Origin: Streptomyces vinaceus
GTDB taxonomy: Bacteria > Actinomycetota > Actinomycetes > Streptomycetales > Streptomycetaceae
Direction of reading: 5' to 3'
Length of the DNA: 64,000 nt
Assembly (NCBI RefSeq): GCF_008704935.1
Contig: NZ_CP023692.1
Coordinates: 1,798,001-1,862,000, forward strand
In this document: positions 26,164-38,444 of the stretch, piece after piece
Position numbering within the stretch: the stretch's first letter is position 1
Layout of the letters: every line of letters begins with the position of its first letter
Notes under the pieces: model-generated
The model's input: only the letters and a program-made list of their open reading frames with translations
The model's database searches: none
What the model was told of the DNA's origin: nothing
Made by a program: the position numbers and the translations under genes

Positions 26164-27099
26164 TCAGGCGGTGGCGGACGCGCCCGACGGGATGCCGAAG
26201 GACGGGTCGGGAACGGTCTCGGGGCTGATCAGGCGGGACGGCAACCCGTCCGGGCCGACGGGGACGTCGCCGTCGACCGTCACGCGGCGCAGGGTGCGCT
26301 CGTGGTCGTCGGAGTCGTCGACGCCGTAGTGCTGGGTGGCGCGGTTGTCCCAGATCGCGACGTCACCGGCCCGCCACTGCCAGCGGACGGTGTTCTCGGG
26401 GCGCTCGATGTGCGACTGGAAGAGGTCGACCAGCGCGCGGGAGTCCTGACCGGTCAGGCCCTCGATCCGCTGGACGAAGTTGCCGAGGAGCAGGGTGCGT
26501 TCGCCGGTCTCGGGGTGGACGCGGACGACGGGGTGCTCGGTGCGGAACTTCGTGGACGTGAACACCTCGCGGTACTGGACGAGGGCCTCGGGGAGCGCGT
26601 CGGGCTTGAGGGCGGCGTAGTCGTACTCGTTGGTGTGGACGGCGCGCAGGCCGTCGGCGAGGACCCGGAGCGGCTCGGGGAGGTGGGCGTACGCGGTGGC
26701 GGTGTTGGCCCAGAGGGTGTTGCCGCCGTACGGGGGGATGGTGACGGCGCGGAGGATGGAGAAGGCGGGGTAGGCGGGGACGAAGGTGACGTCGGTGTGC
26801 CACTGGTTGGCGCGGGCGCCGTGGTGGGAGTCGATGCCGAGGGCGTAACGGCCGTCGGCGGAGGGCACGGTGGGGTGGGCGACGGGCGTGCCGAGCAGCT
26901 GGGCGAAGGCCTCGTGGCCGGCCTCGTCGAGGTGGTCCTGGTCGCGGAAGAAGACGACCTTGTGGGCGAGCAGGGCGGCCCGGATCTCGGTGACGACCTC
27001 CGCCGGAAGCTCACCCCCGAGCTGGACGCCTGCGATCTCGGCGCCGATCCGGCCACCGATCCGGGTGACGGTGATCTGGGTGCGGGTGGCGGTGCTCAT
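26164..27099 (-). CDS. TauD/TfdA family Fe(II)/2-oxoglutarate dioxygenase
   Basis: 311 aa. The iron ligands are H and D of WHTDVTF near residue 109 and the distal His of [11 protein letters not shown] near residue 263; the 2-oxoglutarate arginine follows in [13 protein letters not shown]. It hydroxylates the carbon next to the sulfonate or sulfate ester and releases sulfite or sulfate. It is the first gene of the operon, with GAAGGAG five bases before the ATG. Taurine, alkylsulfonate and alkylsulfate substrates are all possible. Confidence 0.9.
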   Translation of the reverse strand: MSTATRTQITVTRIGGRIGAEIAGVQLGGELPAEVVTEIRAALLAHKVVFFRDQDHLDEAGHEAFAQLLGTPVAHPTVPSADGRYALGIDSHHGARANQWHTDVTFVPAYPAFSILRAVTIPPYGGNTLWANTATAYAHLPEPLRVLADGLRAVHTNEYDYAALKPDALPEALVQYREVFTSTKFRTEHPVVRVHPETGERTLLLGNFVQRIEGLTGQDSRALVDLFQSHIERPENTVRWQWRAGDVAIWDNRATQHYGVDDSDDHERTLRRVTVDGDVPVGPDGLPSRLISPETVPDPSFGIPSGASATA

Positions 27100-28102
27100 G
27101 GGGACTCCTTCGGTTCGGTTTCGACAGCGGACGGCCGCAAGGCGGCGGCCGGGCGCGGAGCGGTACGGGTCCGGCCTGCGGGCATGGCTCGCCGACGGTC
27201 CACGGGACAGGGGGGTGCGGACATGTGGCCGCGAGACGGCCGTCGATCGGGTCGACCCGGGGCCGGGTCGTCGGCCTTCGGTCAGGCGGCCGGAGGCTGG
27301 TTGGCCGGAGGCCGAGCGGGGTTCGGGCCGGTTGGCCAGGCCGAACCGGCTGAAGGCCGGAAGGCGAACGGCAGGGGCCTGACCGGCCGACGGCGGACCA
27401 GCCGACCGGGAGCCCGGCCATCCCGGGTCGGGATGGGACCGAAAGCCGGTCCGGCGGGAGGCCGAACGGTCACCGGGCGGGACCCGGGGCGGCGCTCAGG
27501 CGCGGCGCAGGGCCTGACAGCGGCCCGGACACGCACCCGGCGCGGTACAGGAGCCGGGGGTGTGGAACCGCGGGGCGAGGAGCTCGAACGCGGACATGGC
27601 TCGGAGCCTGGCAGCGACTCCGAGACGGGTCAAGCCCCGCCCGACACGCCGAAACAAACCCTGCCCGGATCCCCCGCCCACCTAGGGGGACCACCCCTGA
27701 CCTGGCACTTCGACCATGCCACCAGAGGCCACCCACCACCCTCGGGCGGCCGAAAACCGTGGCCGGATTTCACGCCCCCGCAACGCGACCGCCACGCACC
27801 CACCGGACTGCACCCTCGGGGCCGAAGCCGCCCGCCGGGGTCGGGGGTGGGGTGGGGTGTCGGCCGGAGTGTCAAACGTGATGTGTTGGCGCCCCGTCCG
27901 GAGTACTTCGCCGACACGGAAAAGGCGCCATGAATCATGCCCCACTCCGGACGACACCCCACCCCGCCCCCGGCACCGGCCCCCGCCCCCCGCGCCGCTG
28001 CTCGGGACGCTCTTTCGTGACCCGACCCCTCTCACATGAGAGGGGGAGATCACATGCGGTGGTTATAGTCGTTCGCGAGCCCACCCCCCTAGCATTCGAG
28101 CC
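27100..28102. other. About 1 kb intergenic region, no supported gene
   Basis: This is the divergent spacer between the sulfonate operon and mutA. From about 27250 to 27480 it is dominated by irregular GGCCGG/CCGGCC motifs with little codon character. Short open frames exist on both strands, but none has a ribosome-binding site plus a convincing protein. From about 28050 it becomes A/T richer, with a possible -10 TATAGT near 28064 for mutA. Confidence 0.6.
28026..28045. promoter_or_regulatory. Perfect 9-base inverted repeat upstream of mutA
   Basis: Arms CCCCTCTCA and TGAGAGGGG are separated by just CA. It is a textbook dimeric-repressor operator in geometry. It lies about 58 bases before the mutA start, just upstream of a possible -10. 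The binding protein is unknown. Confidence 0.55.
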
Positions 28103-29964
28103 ATGACGGTCCTGCCTGATGACGGGCTCTCCTTGGCCGCCGAGTTCCCTGACGCGACGCATGAGCAGTGGCAGCGCCTGGTAGAGGGCGTTCTACGCAA
28201 GTCCGGCAAGGACGTATCCGGCGAAGCCGCAGAAGACGCGTTGTCCACGAAGCTTGAGGACGGGCTCACCACCCGCCCGCTGTACACCGCGCCCGAAACG
28301 GCCGAAGAGACCGGGTTCCCCGGTTTCGCGCCGTTCATACGGGGTGGCAGCCCCGCCGGCGGTGCCGCCGACGGCTGGGACGTACGTCAGCGGTATGTCG
28401 GAAACGACCCCGTACGGGTGAACGAGGCCGTTCTCACCGACCTGGAGAACGGGGTCACCTCCCTCTGGCTGTCCGTGGGCGACTCCTGCGGCGGCCTCCC
28501 CGTCGACGCGCTCCCCCGCGCCCTCGACGGCGTCTACCTCGACCTGGCGCCCGTCTGCCTCGACGCCGGAGCCGAATACGCCGACGCCGCCCGCGCCTTG
28601 CTGCGCCTGTACGCCGAGCGGCAGGTGGCCCCCGCGGCCGCCCGCGCGAGCTTCGGCGCCGACCCCCTCGGCCATGAGGCCCGTACGGGTGAGGTCCTGG
28701 AGCTCGCCGGCGCCGTCGGCCTCGCCCGGGAGGCCGCCGCGCACTGGCCGGGCATCCGCGCCCTCACCGTCGACGCGCTGCCGTACCACGAGGCGGGCGG
28801 CTCGGCCGCCGAGGAACTCGGCCTGTCCCTGGCGACCGGGGTGGCCTACCTCCGCGCCCTGACGCAGGACGGCGCCCCCACGGGCGAGGCACTGGGCCAG
28901 CTGGAGTTCCGCTACGCCGCGACCGCCGACCAGTTCCTCACCATCGCGAAGTTCCGCGCCGCGCGCCGCCTGTGGGCCCGGATCGCGGAGGCCTGCGGGG
29001 CCCCCGAGGCCGGCGCCCAGCGCCAGCACGCCGTCACCTCGCCGGTGATGATGACCCGTCGCGACCCGTGGGTGAACATGCTGCGCACCACCGTCGCCTG
29101 CATGGCGGCGGGCGTCGGCGGCGCCGACTCGGTCACCGTGCTCCCCTTCGACCACGAACTCGGCCTGCCGGACGCCTTCGCGCGCCGCATCGCCCGCAAC
29201 ACCTCCACCATCCTGCTGGAGGAGTCGCACCTGGCCCGCGTCATCGACCCGGCCGGCGGCTCGTACTACGTGGAGCGGCTGACCGACGAACTGGCGCACG
29301 CCGCCTGGGAGTTCTTCCAGACGATCGAGAAGGCCGGCGGCCTGGCCGCCGCCCTGCGCTCCGGACTGGTCGCCGAGCGGCTCGCCGCCACCTGGGCCGA
29401 GCGCTCCAAGAAGCTCGCCAAGCGCCGTGAACCCATCACGGGCGTCAGCGAGTTCCCGCTGCTCTCCGAGAAGCCCCTCGACCGCGAGCCCGCCCCGGCG
29501 GGCCCCACCGGCGGGCTGCCCCGCGTACGGCGCGACGAGGCGTACGAGGCGCTGCGCGCCCGCAGCGACGCGCACCTGGCCGCGACGGGCCACCGGCCGC
29601 GGATCTTCCTCGCCGCGCTGGGACCCGCGGCGGCGCACACCGCGCGCGCCACCTTCGCCGCGAACCTGTTCCAGGCGGGCGGCGTCGAACCGGTCCACGA
29701 CCCGGTGTCGGTGGACCCGGCCACGGCCGCCGAGGCCTATGCCGCGAGCGGCGCGGACGGCATGGCCGTGCTGTGCTCCAGCGATCCGCTGTACGAGGAG
29801 CAGGCCGGGGCGGTGGCCGCGGCCCTGCGCGCGGCCGGCGCGACGACCGTGTTCCTCGCGGGCAAGCCGGGTACCGCGGCCGGCGCCGTGGACGAGTACG
29901 TCTTCGCGGGCTGCGACGCGGTCGCCGTACTGTCCTCCGTACTCGACCGGATGGGAGTCTCCCT

Positions 29965-29968
<4 letters not shown>
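28103..29968 (+). CDS. mutA: Methylmalonyl-CoA mutase small subunit
   Basis: 621 aa. The TIM-barrel domain is recognisable ([36 protein letters not shown], near residues 313-350). The C-terminal Rossmann half ([19 protein letters not shown]) lacks the DxHxxG cobalamin motif, as expected of the non-catalytic subunit. It pairs with MutB to isomerise (R)-methylmalonyl-CoA and succinyl-CoA, which matters for polyketide extender supply and odd-chain catabolism. The stop overlaps the mutB start (GTGA). Confidence 0.95.
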
Positions 29969-32151
<2,183 letters not shown>

Positions 32152-32160
32152 GCGCGGCCG

Positions 32161-33147
32161 ATGGCTCCGAAGATCGAGATCGAGGCCTACGCCAAGGGGG
32201 TCCTCGGCGGGAAGCGCGCGTTCATCGCGCGCGCCATCACCCTCGTCGAGTCCACCCTGCCCGCCCACCGCGCGCTGGCGCAGCAACTGCTGACGGAGCT
32301 GCTCCCGCACACGGGACGGGCGCGCAGGATCGGGATCAGCGGGGTGCCGGGGGTCGGCAAGTCCACGTTCATCGACGCGTTCGGCACGATGCTGACGGGG
32401 CTGGGCCACCGGGTGGCGGTCCTCGCGGTGGACCCCTCCTCCACGCGCACGGGCGGCTCCATCCTGGGCGACAAGACGAGGATGGAGCGGCTGTCGGTGG
32501 ACCCGGCGGCGTTCGTCCGCCCCTCCCCCTCGGCGGGCACGCTGGGCGGGGTGGCGAAGGCGACGCGCGAATCCATGATCGTCATGGAGGCGGCGGGCTA
32601 CGACGTGGTCCTCGTCGAGACGGTGGGCGTGGGCCAGTCGGAGACGACGGTCGCCGGCATGGTGGACTCCTTCCTCCTGCTCTCCCTGGCCCGTACGGGC
32701 GATCAGCTGCAGGGCATCAAGAAGGGTGTCCTGGAGCTGGCGGACGTCCTCGCGGTGAACAAGGCGGACGGCCCGCACGAGCGCGACGCGAAGGCGGCGG
32801 CGCGGGAGCTGTCGGGCGCCCTGCGCCTGATGCACCCGGCGGACGCGGCCTGGACCCCGCCGGTCCTCACGTGCAGCGCGCGGGAGTCGGCGGGCCTGGA
32901 CGAGGTCTGGAACCGCCTGGAGCAGCACCGCCGCCTGCTGGACGCGGGAGGCCGCCTGGCGGCCAAGCGGGCGCAGCAGCAGGTGGAGTGGACCTGGTCG
33001 ATGGTGCGCGACGAGCTCCTGGACCGGCTGCGCGGCAATCCGGCGGTCCGCGAGCTGTCCCCCGCCCTGGAGGCGGCGATCCGCGCGGGCACGCTCACCC
33101 CCACCTCGGCGGCGGACCGCATCCTGGCGGCGTTCGGGCAGGGCTGA
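32161..33147 (+). CDS. meaB: Methylmalonyl-CoA mutase-associated GTPase
   Basis: 328 aa G3E GTPase. P-loop GVPGVGKSTFIDAFG is near residue 61, switch-type DPSSTRTGGSILGDKTRM, ETVGVGQSE, and NKADG base specificity. MeaB gates cofactor loading and protects the mutase from inactivation. It is the third gene of the mutA-mutB-meaB operon. Confidence 0.95.
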   Translation: MAPKIEIEAYAKGVLGGKRAFIARAITLVESTLPAHRALAQQLLTELLPHTGRARRIGISGVPGVGKSTFIDAFGTMLTGLGHRVAVLAVDPSSTRTGGSILGDKTRMERLSVDPAAFVRPSPSAGTLGGVAKATRESMIVMEAAGYDVVLVETVGVGQSETTVAGMVDSFLLLSLARTGDQLQGIKKGVLELADVLAVNKADGPHERDAKAAARELSGALRLMHPADAAWTPPVLTCSARESAGLDEVWNRLEQHRRLLDAGGRLAAKRAQQQVEWTWSMVRDELLDRLRGNPAVRELSPALEAAIRAGTLTPTSAADRILAAFGQG

Positions 33148-33155
33148 CCCCGGGC

Positions 33156-33180
33156 GCGGGGGCGGCGGCGCCGCCCCCGC
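33156..33180. terminator. Strong bidirectional terminator hairpin
   Basis: A perfect 11-base stem, GCGGGGGCGGC (33156-33166) with GCCGCCCCCGC (33170-33180), and a 3-base loop. It sits in the 44 bases between the convergent meaB and asparaginase genes. Confidence 0.85.
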
Positions 33181-33191
33181 GGACACCGGCC

Positions 33192-34199
33192 TCAGGCGGT
33201 GACGAGCGCCGGCTCCGCCGAGGAGACGCTGCGCTGGAGGATGCGGACGCGGTCCGCCTCGTCCTCGGAGGCCAGCAGCGCCGACAGTACGGCGATCCGT
33301 GCCTGCGGGGCGCGCAGGGTGCCCGTCGGGACGGCGCCCGCGGCCACCAGGTCCACGGCTCCGCCGTGGGTGTAGATCTCGGTCACCGGCCCGGCGGCGA
33401 CCCGCGTGGTCAGCGCGACCAGCACGCCCCGCGCGATGGCGTCCCGTACCGCCTCCACGATCTCGGGAGTCGCGTTCCCGGCCCCCGTACCGACCAGGAC
33501 CAGCCCCCGCGCACCCGCCGCGAGCGCGGCGTTCAGCAGCACCGGGTCCCCGTCCGCGTGGTGCATCACGACGTCCACCCGCGGCGGCACCTCCGGCATC
33601 GCCGGCAGCGGCAGCGGCTCCGGGCGCTGCGGGCTCCGCAGCATCGTGACCTTGCCGAAGCCGATCTTGCCGAGCAGTTCCTTCGAGGGGTCGGCGAACG
33701 CGTCCAGCGCCACCGCCTGCGTCTTCACCGTGCCGCGGGCCGCGTGCACCCGCCCGCCGAAGGCGATCAGCACGCCGAGCCCCCGCGTGCTCGCGGCCGT
33801 GAGCAGCGCGTCGTAGAGGTTGCCGGGGCCGTCCCCGTCGGCGGTGCCCATGGGCCGCTGCGCGCCGGTGAAGACCACGGTGCGCGGGTCGTGGTGGTGC
33901 AGGTCGACGAGGAACGCCGACTCCTCCAGGGTGTCGGTTCCGTGCGTGACGACGATGCCGTCCACGCCCGGGTCGGCGAGCACCTCGTGCACGGTGCGCA
34001 GCAGGGTGAGCTGGTGGGCGGTGGTCAGCCGGGGGCTGTTCACGCTGAACAGGTCCACCACCTCGACGGTGATGTCCTCGGGCAGCGGCGCGGTGGCCAT
34101 GACCTCACGCCCGTCGGCGTCGGCGGCGAAGCCGGAACCCTGCCAGCGGCTGGCTATCGTGCCGCCGGTGCTGATGACGACGATCCGTCCCATGGCCAC
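33192..34199 (-). CDS. L-asparaginase
   Basis: 335 aa. Catalytic threonine 1 is in STGGTIAS near residue 10 and threonine 2 in VTHGTDTLEES near residue 87. No signal peptide is visible, so it is probably cytoplasmic. An ATG two codons downstream (34193) is an alternative start. It hydrolyses asparagine to aspartate and ammonia. It is divergent from the Lrp/AsnC gene with 125 bases between, which suggests control by that regulator. Confidence 0.92.
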   Translation of the reverse strand: MAMGRIVVISTGGTIASRWQGSGFAADADGREVMATAPLPEDITVEVVDLFSVNSPRLTTAHQLTLLRTVHEVLADPGVDGIVVTHGTDTLEESAFLVDLHHHDPRTVVFTGAQRPMGTADGDGPGNLYDALLTAASTRGLGVLIAFGGRVHAARGTVKTQAVALDAFADPSKELLGKIGFGKVTMLRSPQRPEPLPLPAMPEVPPRVDVVMHHADGDPVLLNAALAAGARGLVLVGTGAGNATPEIVEAVRDAIARGVLVALTTRVAAGPVTEIYTHGGAVDLVAAGAVPTGTLRAPQARIAVLSALLASEDEADRVRILQRSVSSAEPALVTA

Positions 34200-34241
34200 C
34201 CTTCCTCACGTACGGGCGATACCTCGTACAGATGTGCTGAG

Positions 34242-34282
34242 CTGGCAATGATAGTGAGATCTATGCGCAACGCGATTGCCAG
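34242..34282. promoter_or_regulatory. Inverted repeat in the asparaginase/Lrp divergent promoter
   Basis: Arms CTGGCAAT (34242-34249) and ATTGCCAG (34275-34282) are perfect 8-base inverted repeats, about 33 bases apart centre to centre (about three helix turns). A further partial half site, AATTGC, follows near 34316. This spacing suits an Lrp/AsnC octamer. Confidence 0.5.
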
Positions 34283-34324
34283 TTTCGCCCCCTCCGTTCA
34301 TAAACGCTGGGTGATAATTGCTCC

Positions 34325-34780
34325 ATGGACGCCATTGACCGCGATATCTTGCGTGAGCTCCAGGCCGACGGCCGCCTCAGCAACCAGGAACTGGCCCAGC
34401 GTGTCGGCTTGACCCCCTCTCCCTGCATGCGCCGCGTACGCCAGCTCGAACAGGACGGGGTGATCCAGGGCTACCGCGCGGTGATCGCCCCCGAGGCGGT
34501 CGACCGCGGCTTCGAGGTGCTGGTCTCCGTAGAGGTACGCCGGGACCGCGCCGCGGTCGAGGCCTTCGAGGCCGCCCTCCAGGACATCCCCGACGTCATC
34601 GAGGCCTACCGCCTCTTCGGCAGCCCCGGCTGCCTGCTGCGCATCGCCGTCGCGGACCTGCGCGCGTACGAACGCCTCTGGATCGAGAAGCTGACGTCCC
34701 TCACCGGCATCACCGAGGTCAACTCCCAGATCATCATGAAGCGCATCAAGGAACCGACGGGCCTGCCGGTCGAGCGCTGA
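34325..34780 (+). CDS. Lrp/AsnC family transcriptional regulator
   Basis: 151 aa. The N-terminal HTH (LDAIDRDILRELQADGRLSNQELAQRVGLTPSPCMRRVRQLE) and C-terminal RAM ligand domain (VLVSVEVRRDRAAVEAFE, then GSPGCLLRIAVADL) are complete. Such regulators sense amino acids. Divergence from asparaginase suggests asparagine or aspartate sensing, though this is not visible in residues. It converges on the chorismate synthase gene. Confidence 0.9.
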   Translation: MDAIDRDILRELQADGRLSNQELAQRVGLTPSPCMRRVRQLEQDGVIQGYRAVIAPEAVDRGFEVLVSVEVRRDRAAVEAFEAALQDIPDVIEAYRLFGSPGCLLRIAVADLRAYERLWIEKLTSLTGITEVNSQIIMKRIKEPTGLPVER

Positions 34781-34861
34781 GCCCGAACACGGCGGCGGCC
34801 CCCCGCCGGAGCCGCTGTCCGCCACCCCACTGCACCTCGCCCGCCGGCCGGCGTTCCGGTC

Positions 34862-36055
34862 TCAGCGGGTCCGGATGCGGAGACCGTCGAGGTAGGAGCG
34901 GACGTTGCGGCGGGTCTCGGGGAGCGAGTCGCCGCCGAACTTCTCCACCACGGCGTCGGCCAGGACCAGGGCGACCATGGCCTCGGCGACGATACCGGCC
35001 GCCGGGACGGCGCAGACGTCCGAGCGCTGGTGGTGCGCCGTGGCGGCCTCGCCCGTGGCGACGTCGACGGTGGCCAGGGCGCGCGGGACCGTGGCGATCG
35101 GCTTCATCGCGGCGCGGACGCGCAGCGGTTGCCCCGTCGTCAGCCCGCCTTCCGTGCCGCCCGCACGGGCTGTCGTGCGCGCGATGCCCTCCGGTGTCGG
35201 GATCATCTGGTCATGGGCCCTTGAGCCCGGCACGCGGGCCAGCGCGAAGCCGTCGCCCACCTCGACGCCCTTGATCGCCTGAATGCCCATCAGGGCACCG
35301 GCCAGGCGGGCGTCCAGACGGCGGTCCCAGTGGACGTGCGAGCCGAGGCCGACCGGAACCCCGTACGCGAGGACCTCGACCACGCCGCCCAGGGTGTCGC
35401 CGTCCCTGTGCGCCCGGTCGATCTCCGCGACCATCGCCCTCGACGCCGCCGCGTCCAGGCAGCGCACCGGGTCCGCGTCCAGCGCCGGCACATCGGCCGG
35501 GGTGGGGTACGCACCGTTCGGGGCCCGGACCGAGGCCAGTCCCACCACGTGCGACACGATCGCGATTCCCGCGGCCTCCCGCAGGAAGGAGCGGGCGACC
35601 GCACCGAGCGCGACGCGGGCCGCCGTCTCCCGGGCGCTGGCGCGCTCCAGGATCGGGCGGGCCTCGTCGAAGCCGTACTTCTGCATGCCGGCCAGGTCGG
35701 CGTGGCCCGGGCGGGGACGGGTCAGAGGGGCGTTGCGGCCCGTGCCCGCCGTGAGGGAGGCACCGTCCACCGGGTCGGGCGACATGGCCTGCTGCCATTT
35801 CGGCCACTCCGTGTTGCCGACCATGACCGCCACCGGTGAACCGAGGGACAGGCCGTGGCGGACGCCCCCCAGGATCGTGACCTCGTCCCGCTCGAATACC
35901 ATCCGGGCGCCGCGGCCGTGCCCGAGCCTGCGCCGGGCGAGGTCGGCGGCCACCAGGGCGGTGGTCACCGGGACGCCGGCGGGCAGGCCCTCCAGTGCGG
36001 CCACCAGTGCCGGGCCGTGCGACTCACCCGCGGTCAGCCAGCGCAGCCTGCTCAC
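34862..36055 (-). CDS. aroC: Chorismate synthase (cluster copy)
   Basis: 397 aa from the GTG giving [14 protein letters not shown]; the GGGAGG upstream supports it. Family signatures are present: [44 protein letters not shown] and [17 protein letters not shown]. It makes chorismate from EPSP. It is the last gene of a minus-strand run with DAHP synthase and sugar genes rather than beside aroK/aroB, so it is likely a dedicated second copy raising chorismate supply. It is separated from the MFS gene by about 70 bases. Confidence 0.92.
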   Translation of the reverse strand: MSRLRWLTAGESHGPALVAALEGLPAGVPVTTALVAADLARRRLGHGRGARMVFERDEVTILGGVRHGLSLGSPVAVMVGNTEWPKWQQAMSPDPVDGASLTAGTGRNAPLTRPRPGHADLAGMQKYGFDEARPILERASARETAARVALGAVARSFLREAAGIAIVSHVVGLASVRAPNGAYPTPADVPALDADPVRCLDAAASRAMVAEIDRAHRDGDTLGGVVEVLAYGVPVGLGSHVHWDRRLDARLAGALMGIQAIKGVEVGDGFALARVPGSRAHDQMIPTPEGIARTTARAGGTEGGLTTGQPLRVRAAMKPIATVPRALATVDVATGEAATAHHQRSDVCAVPAAGIVAEAMVALVLADAVVEKFGGDSLPETRRNVRSYLDGLRIRTR

Positions 36056-36128
36056 CGTGCCTCCCGGAGCGGGGCGGGCCACGGGTCCGCGACGCCGCCG
36101 CGCCCGTCGTACGCGCTGGCGATGCGCC

Positions 36129-37463
36129 CTAGCTGTCCGAGGGGCATGGGGTCCTCCCTGCGAGGTGGATCGCCAGCGCGCCGGTCAGGCCGGCCGCGGC
36201 GAAGATGACGAAGGCCCACCGCTGTGCCCCGTGGGCGACGACGGCCCCGCCGAGAGCGGGGCCCATGACCGCGCCGAGACGGCCGACTCCGGTGGCCCAG
36301 CCCAGGCCGGCGGAGACCTGCCCGGCCGGGTAGAGGGCGGGGACGGTGGCGTACACCATGACCTGGGCGCTGAACAGCCAGATGCCGGTCACCGCGACGA
36401 TCACGTACGTGACGGGGAGCGGCAGCCGCAGGCTGAGCAGCAGTGCGCCGACCGCGGTCAGCAGGAACCAGACCGCAGAGACACGGGCGACTCCGAACCG
36501 GGTGGCGACGGTGCCCGCGATCAGCATGCCGACGATCCCGCCCGCGTTGATGACGAGGAGGAAGGCGACCGAGGACGTGGGGCCGTATCCGGCGGCCCGC
36601 ATGAGCTGGGGCAGCCAGGTGCTCACGCCGTAGACGAGCAGCAGCCCGCAGAAGGACGCGGCCCACAGCAGCGGGGTGGCCCGGCGGCCGGGGCCGCGGA
36701 ACAGCGCCAGGGCGGCGTGCCACCGGGCCCGGACCCCGACCGCCTGCGGCGCCGCCGTGGCGTGCCGGAGCCGCAGACCGTACAGGTCCGCCAGTTGCCG
36801 GGCCCGGTCCGTGCGCCCCTTGGCGAGCAGTACGGCCGGCGACTCGGGCAGCAGCCACAGCAGCAGCGGTACGGCCACCAGCGCGGGCACGGCTCCGGCC
36901 CAGAAGACCGCGCGCCATCCGCTGCCGGCCGCCAGGGTGAGGCCCAGGCCGGTCGCGAGCATGCCCCCCACGTGGTAGGAGGTCATCAGCACGCCCGCGG
37001 TCAGGGCGGCGCGGGCGCCCGGCGCGAACTCCATCACCATGCTCAGGCAGACGGGCATGACCCCGCCGAGGCCGAGGCCGGTGACGAACCGCCCCAGTCC
37101 GAAGGACTCGGCCCCCGGGGCGGCGGCGCACAGCACCGAGCCGGCCGAGAACAGCAGGGTGCCGCCGACGATCACCGGCCGACGGCCGGTCCAGTCGGTG
37201 AGGTTACCCGCGGCGAGGGCCCCTATCAGCATGCCGAAGGTGGTCCAGCTGCCGACGGTCCCCGCCGTGGCGGGGTCCAGGCCCAGTCCGGGGTCGGCGA
37301 GCATCCGGGGCATCACCGCGCCGTAGACGTTGACGTCCATGCCGTCGAAGAGGACGACCAGCCAGCACAGGAGGAGCACGGTGAGGGGGCGACGGCGCCG
37401 GGCCGGCGGGCGGCCCGCCGTGGCGGTGGCCGCCCGCCCCCTCACGGCGGGGGCGATGCTCAT
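36129..37463 (-). CDS. MFS transporter, aromatic acid:H+ symporter (AAHS) type
   Basis: 444 aa, 12 predicted membrane segments. [18 protein letters not shown] at segment 1 and the loop 2-3 motif [16 protein letters not shown] are typical of the BenK/PcaK group that moves benzoate and hydroxybenzoates. Its start overlaps the rmlA stop (ATGA). Placement with a chorismate-lyase-like fusion suggests it transports the hydroxybenzoate made here or its conjugate. The direction is not known. Confidence 0.85.
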   Translation of the reverse strand: MSIAPAVRGRAATATAGRPPARRRRPLTVLLLCWLVVLFDGMDVNVYGAVMPRMLADPGLGLDPATAGTVGSWTTFGMLIGALAAGNLTDWTGRRPVIVGGTLLFSAGSVLCAAAPGAESFGLGRFVTGLGLGGVMPVCLSMVMEFAPGARAALTAGVLMTSYHVGGMLATGLGLTLAAGSGWRAVFWAGAVPALVAVPLLLWLLPESPAVLLAKGRTDRARQLADLYGLRLRHATAAPQAVGVRARWHAALALFRGPGRRATPLLWAASFCGLLLVYGVSTWLPQLMRAAGYGPTSSVAFLLVINAGGIVGMLIAGTVATRFGVARVSAVWFLLTAVGALLLSLRLPLPVTYVIVAVTGIWLFSAQVMVYATVPALYPAGQVSAGLGWATGVGRLGAVMGPALGGAVVAHGAQRWAFVIFAAAGLTGALAIHLAGRTPCPSDS

Positions 37464-38332
37464 GCGGCGCCGGCCAGTTCCAGTACGTACCGGCCGTAGC
37501 TGGTGGAGGGGGACAGCTCCCCGCCCAGGGCGGCAAGCTGCTCGGCGTCGATGTAGCCCATGCGGTAGGCGACTTCCTCGACGCAGGAGATGCGGATGCC
37601 CTGGCGCTTCTCCAGCACCTGGACGAACGTCGCGGCCTCCAGGAGGCTGTCGTGGGTACCGGTGTCGAACCAGGCGGAGCCCCGTCCGAGGTTGACCAGG
37701 CGGGCCCGGCCCTGCTCCACGTAGCGGAGGTTGAGGTCGGTGATCTCCAGTTCCTGGCGGGCCGAGGGCGCAAGCCCGGCGGCGAGGTCCAGAGCGTCGT
37801 TGTCGTACAGGTAGAGGCCGGTCACGGCGAGGTTCGAGCGGGGGGCGGTGGGCTTCTCCTCCAGGGTGAGGATGGTGCCGTCCTCGTCGACGGTGGCCAC
37901 CCCGTAGCGCTCGGGATCGCTGACGGGGTAACCGAAGAGGGTGCAGCCGTCGAGGCGGGCGGCCTCGGCGCGGAGCATGTCGGGCAGACCGTGCCCGTAG
38001 AAGATGTTGTCCCCGAGGATCAGGCAGACCTGTTCGTCACCGACGAACTCGCGGCCGATCAGGAGGGCTTCGGCCAGGCCCTTGGGCTGGTCCTGCACCG
38101 CGTACTCGAGGCGGATGCCGAGCCGGCCGCCGTCGCCGAGGAGGGAGCGGTAGGCGCCGAGGTGCTCGGGGGTGGAGATGATCAGGATCTCCCGGATCCC
38201 GGTCTGCATCAGCACCGAGAGGGGGTAGTAGATCATCGGCTTGTCGTAGACCGGGAGCAGCTGCTTGGAATGGACGCTGGTCAGCGGGCGGAGCCGGGTG
38301 CCGGAGCCTCCGGCGAGGATGATTCCGCGCAT
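37460..38332 (-). CDS. rmlA: Glucose-1-phosphate thymidylyltransferase
   Basis: 290 aa from the ATG giving MRGIILAGGSGTRLRPLT, the canonical start. KQLLPVYDKPMIYYPLS, LGDNIFYGHGL and EEKPTAPRSNLAVTGLYLYDN are conserved. It makes dTDP-glucose, substrate of the RmlB encoded at 41788-42846. The active copy is separated from rmlB by two genes. A broken second copy sits directly beside rmlB. Confidence 0.95.
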   Translation of the reverse strand: MRGIILAGGSGTRLRPLTSVHSKQLLPVYDKPMIYYPLSVLMQTGIREILIISTPEHLGAYRSLLGDGGRLGIRLEYAVQDQPKGLAEALLIGREFVGDEQVCLILGDNIFYGHGLPDMLRAEAARLDGCTLFGYPVSDPERYGVATVDEDGTILTLEEKPTAPRSNLAVTGLYLYDNDALDLAAGLAPSARQELEITDLNLRYVEQGRARLVNLGRGSAWFDTGTHDSLLEAATFVQVLEKRQGIRISCVEEVAYRMGYIDAEQLAALGGELSPSTSYGRYVLELAGAA

Positions 38333-38373
38333 GGGCGGGCGCCTTTCTGGGTCGGGGCGGATGCCGGGGTGGG

Positions 38374-38426
38374 GCGGGGGACGGGCGCGCTGCACACCGT
38401 CAGGTGTCGGTCGGCCCGTCCCCCGC
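38374..38426. terminator. Two-tier hairpin inside the operon (terminator or attenuator)
   Basis: Perfect 12-base arms GCGGGGGACGGG (38374-38385) and CCCGTCCCCCGC (38415-38426) enclose a 29-base loop. The loop holds a small ACACC/GGTGT hairpin. It lies in the 112 bases between the fusion gene stop and the rmlA start, so it could limit transcription into rmlA, the MFS gene and aroC. Confidence 0.6.
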
Positions 38427-38444
38427 ACCGCGCCCGGCGGCCGG

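Noticed and set aside
27496..27597. Short minus-strand cysteine-containing frame (MSAFELLAPRFHTPG...) as a sulfur-responsive leader peptide for the sulfonate operon
   Set aside because: It has no clear ribosome-binding site, lies about 400 bases from the operon start, and lacks the RRxHVDL pattern usual in actinobacterial cysteine leader peptides.
34862..36055. Housekeeping chorismate synthase of an aro operon
   Set aside because: No aroK, aroB or aroE neighbours; it sits in an operon-like run with sugar nucleotide and DAHP fusion genes.
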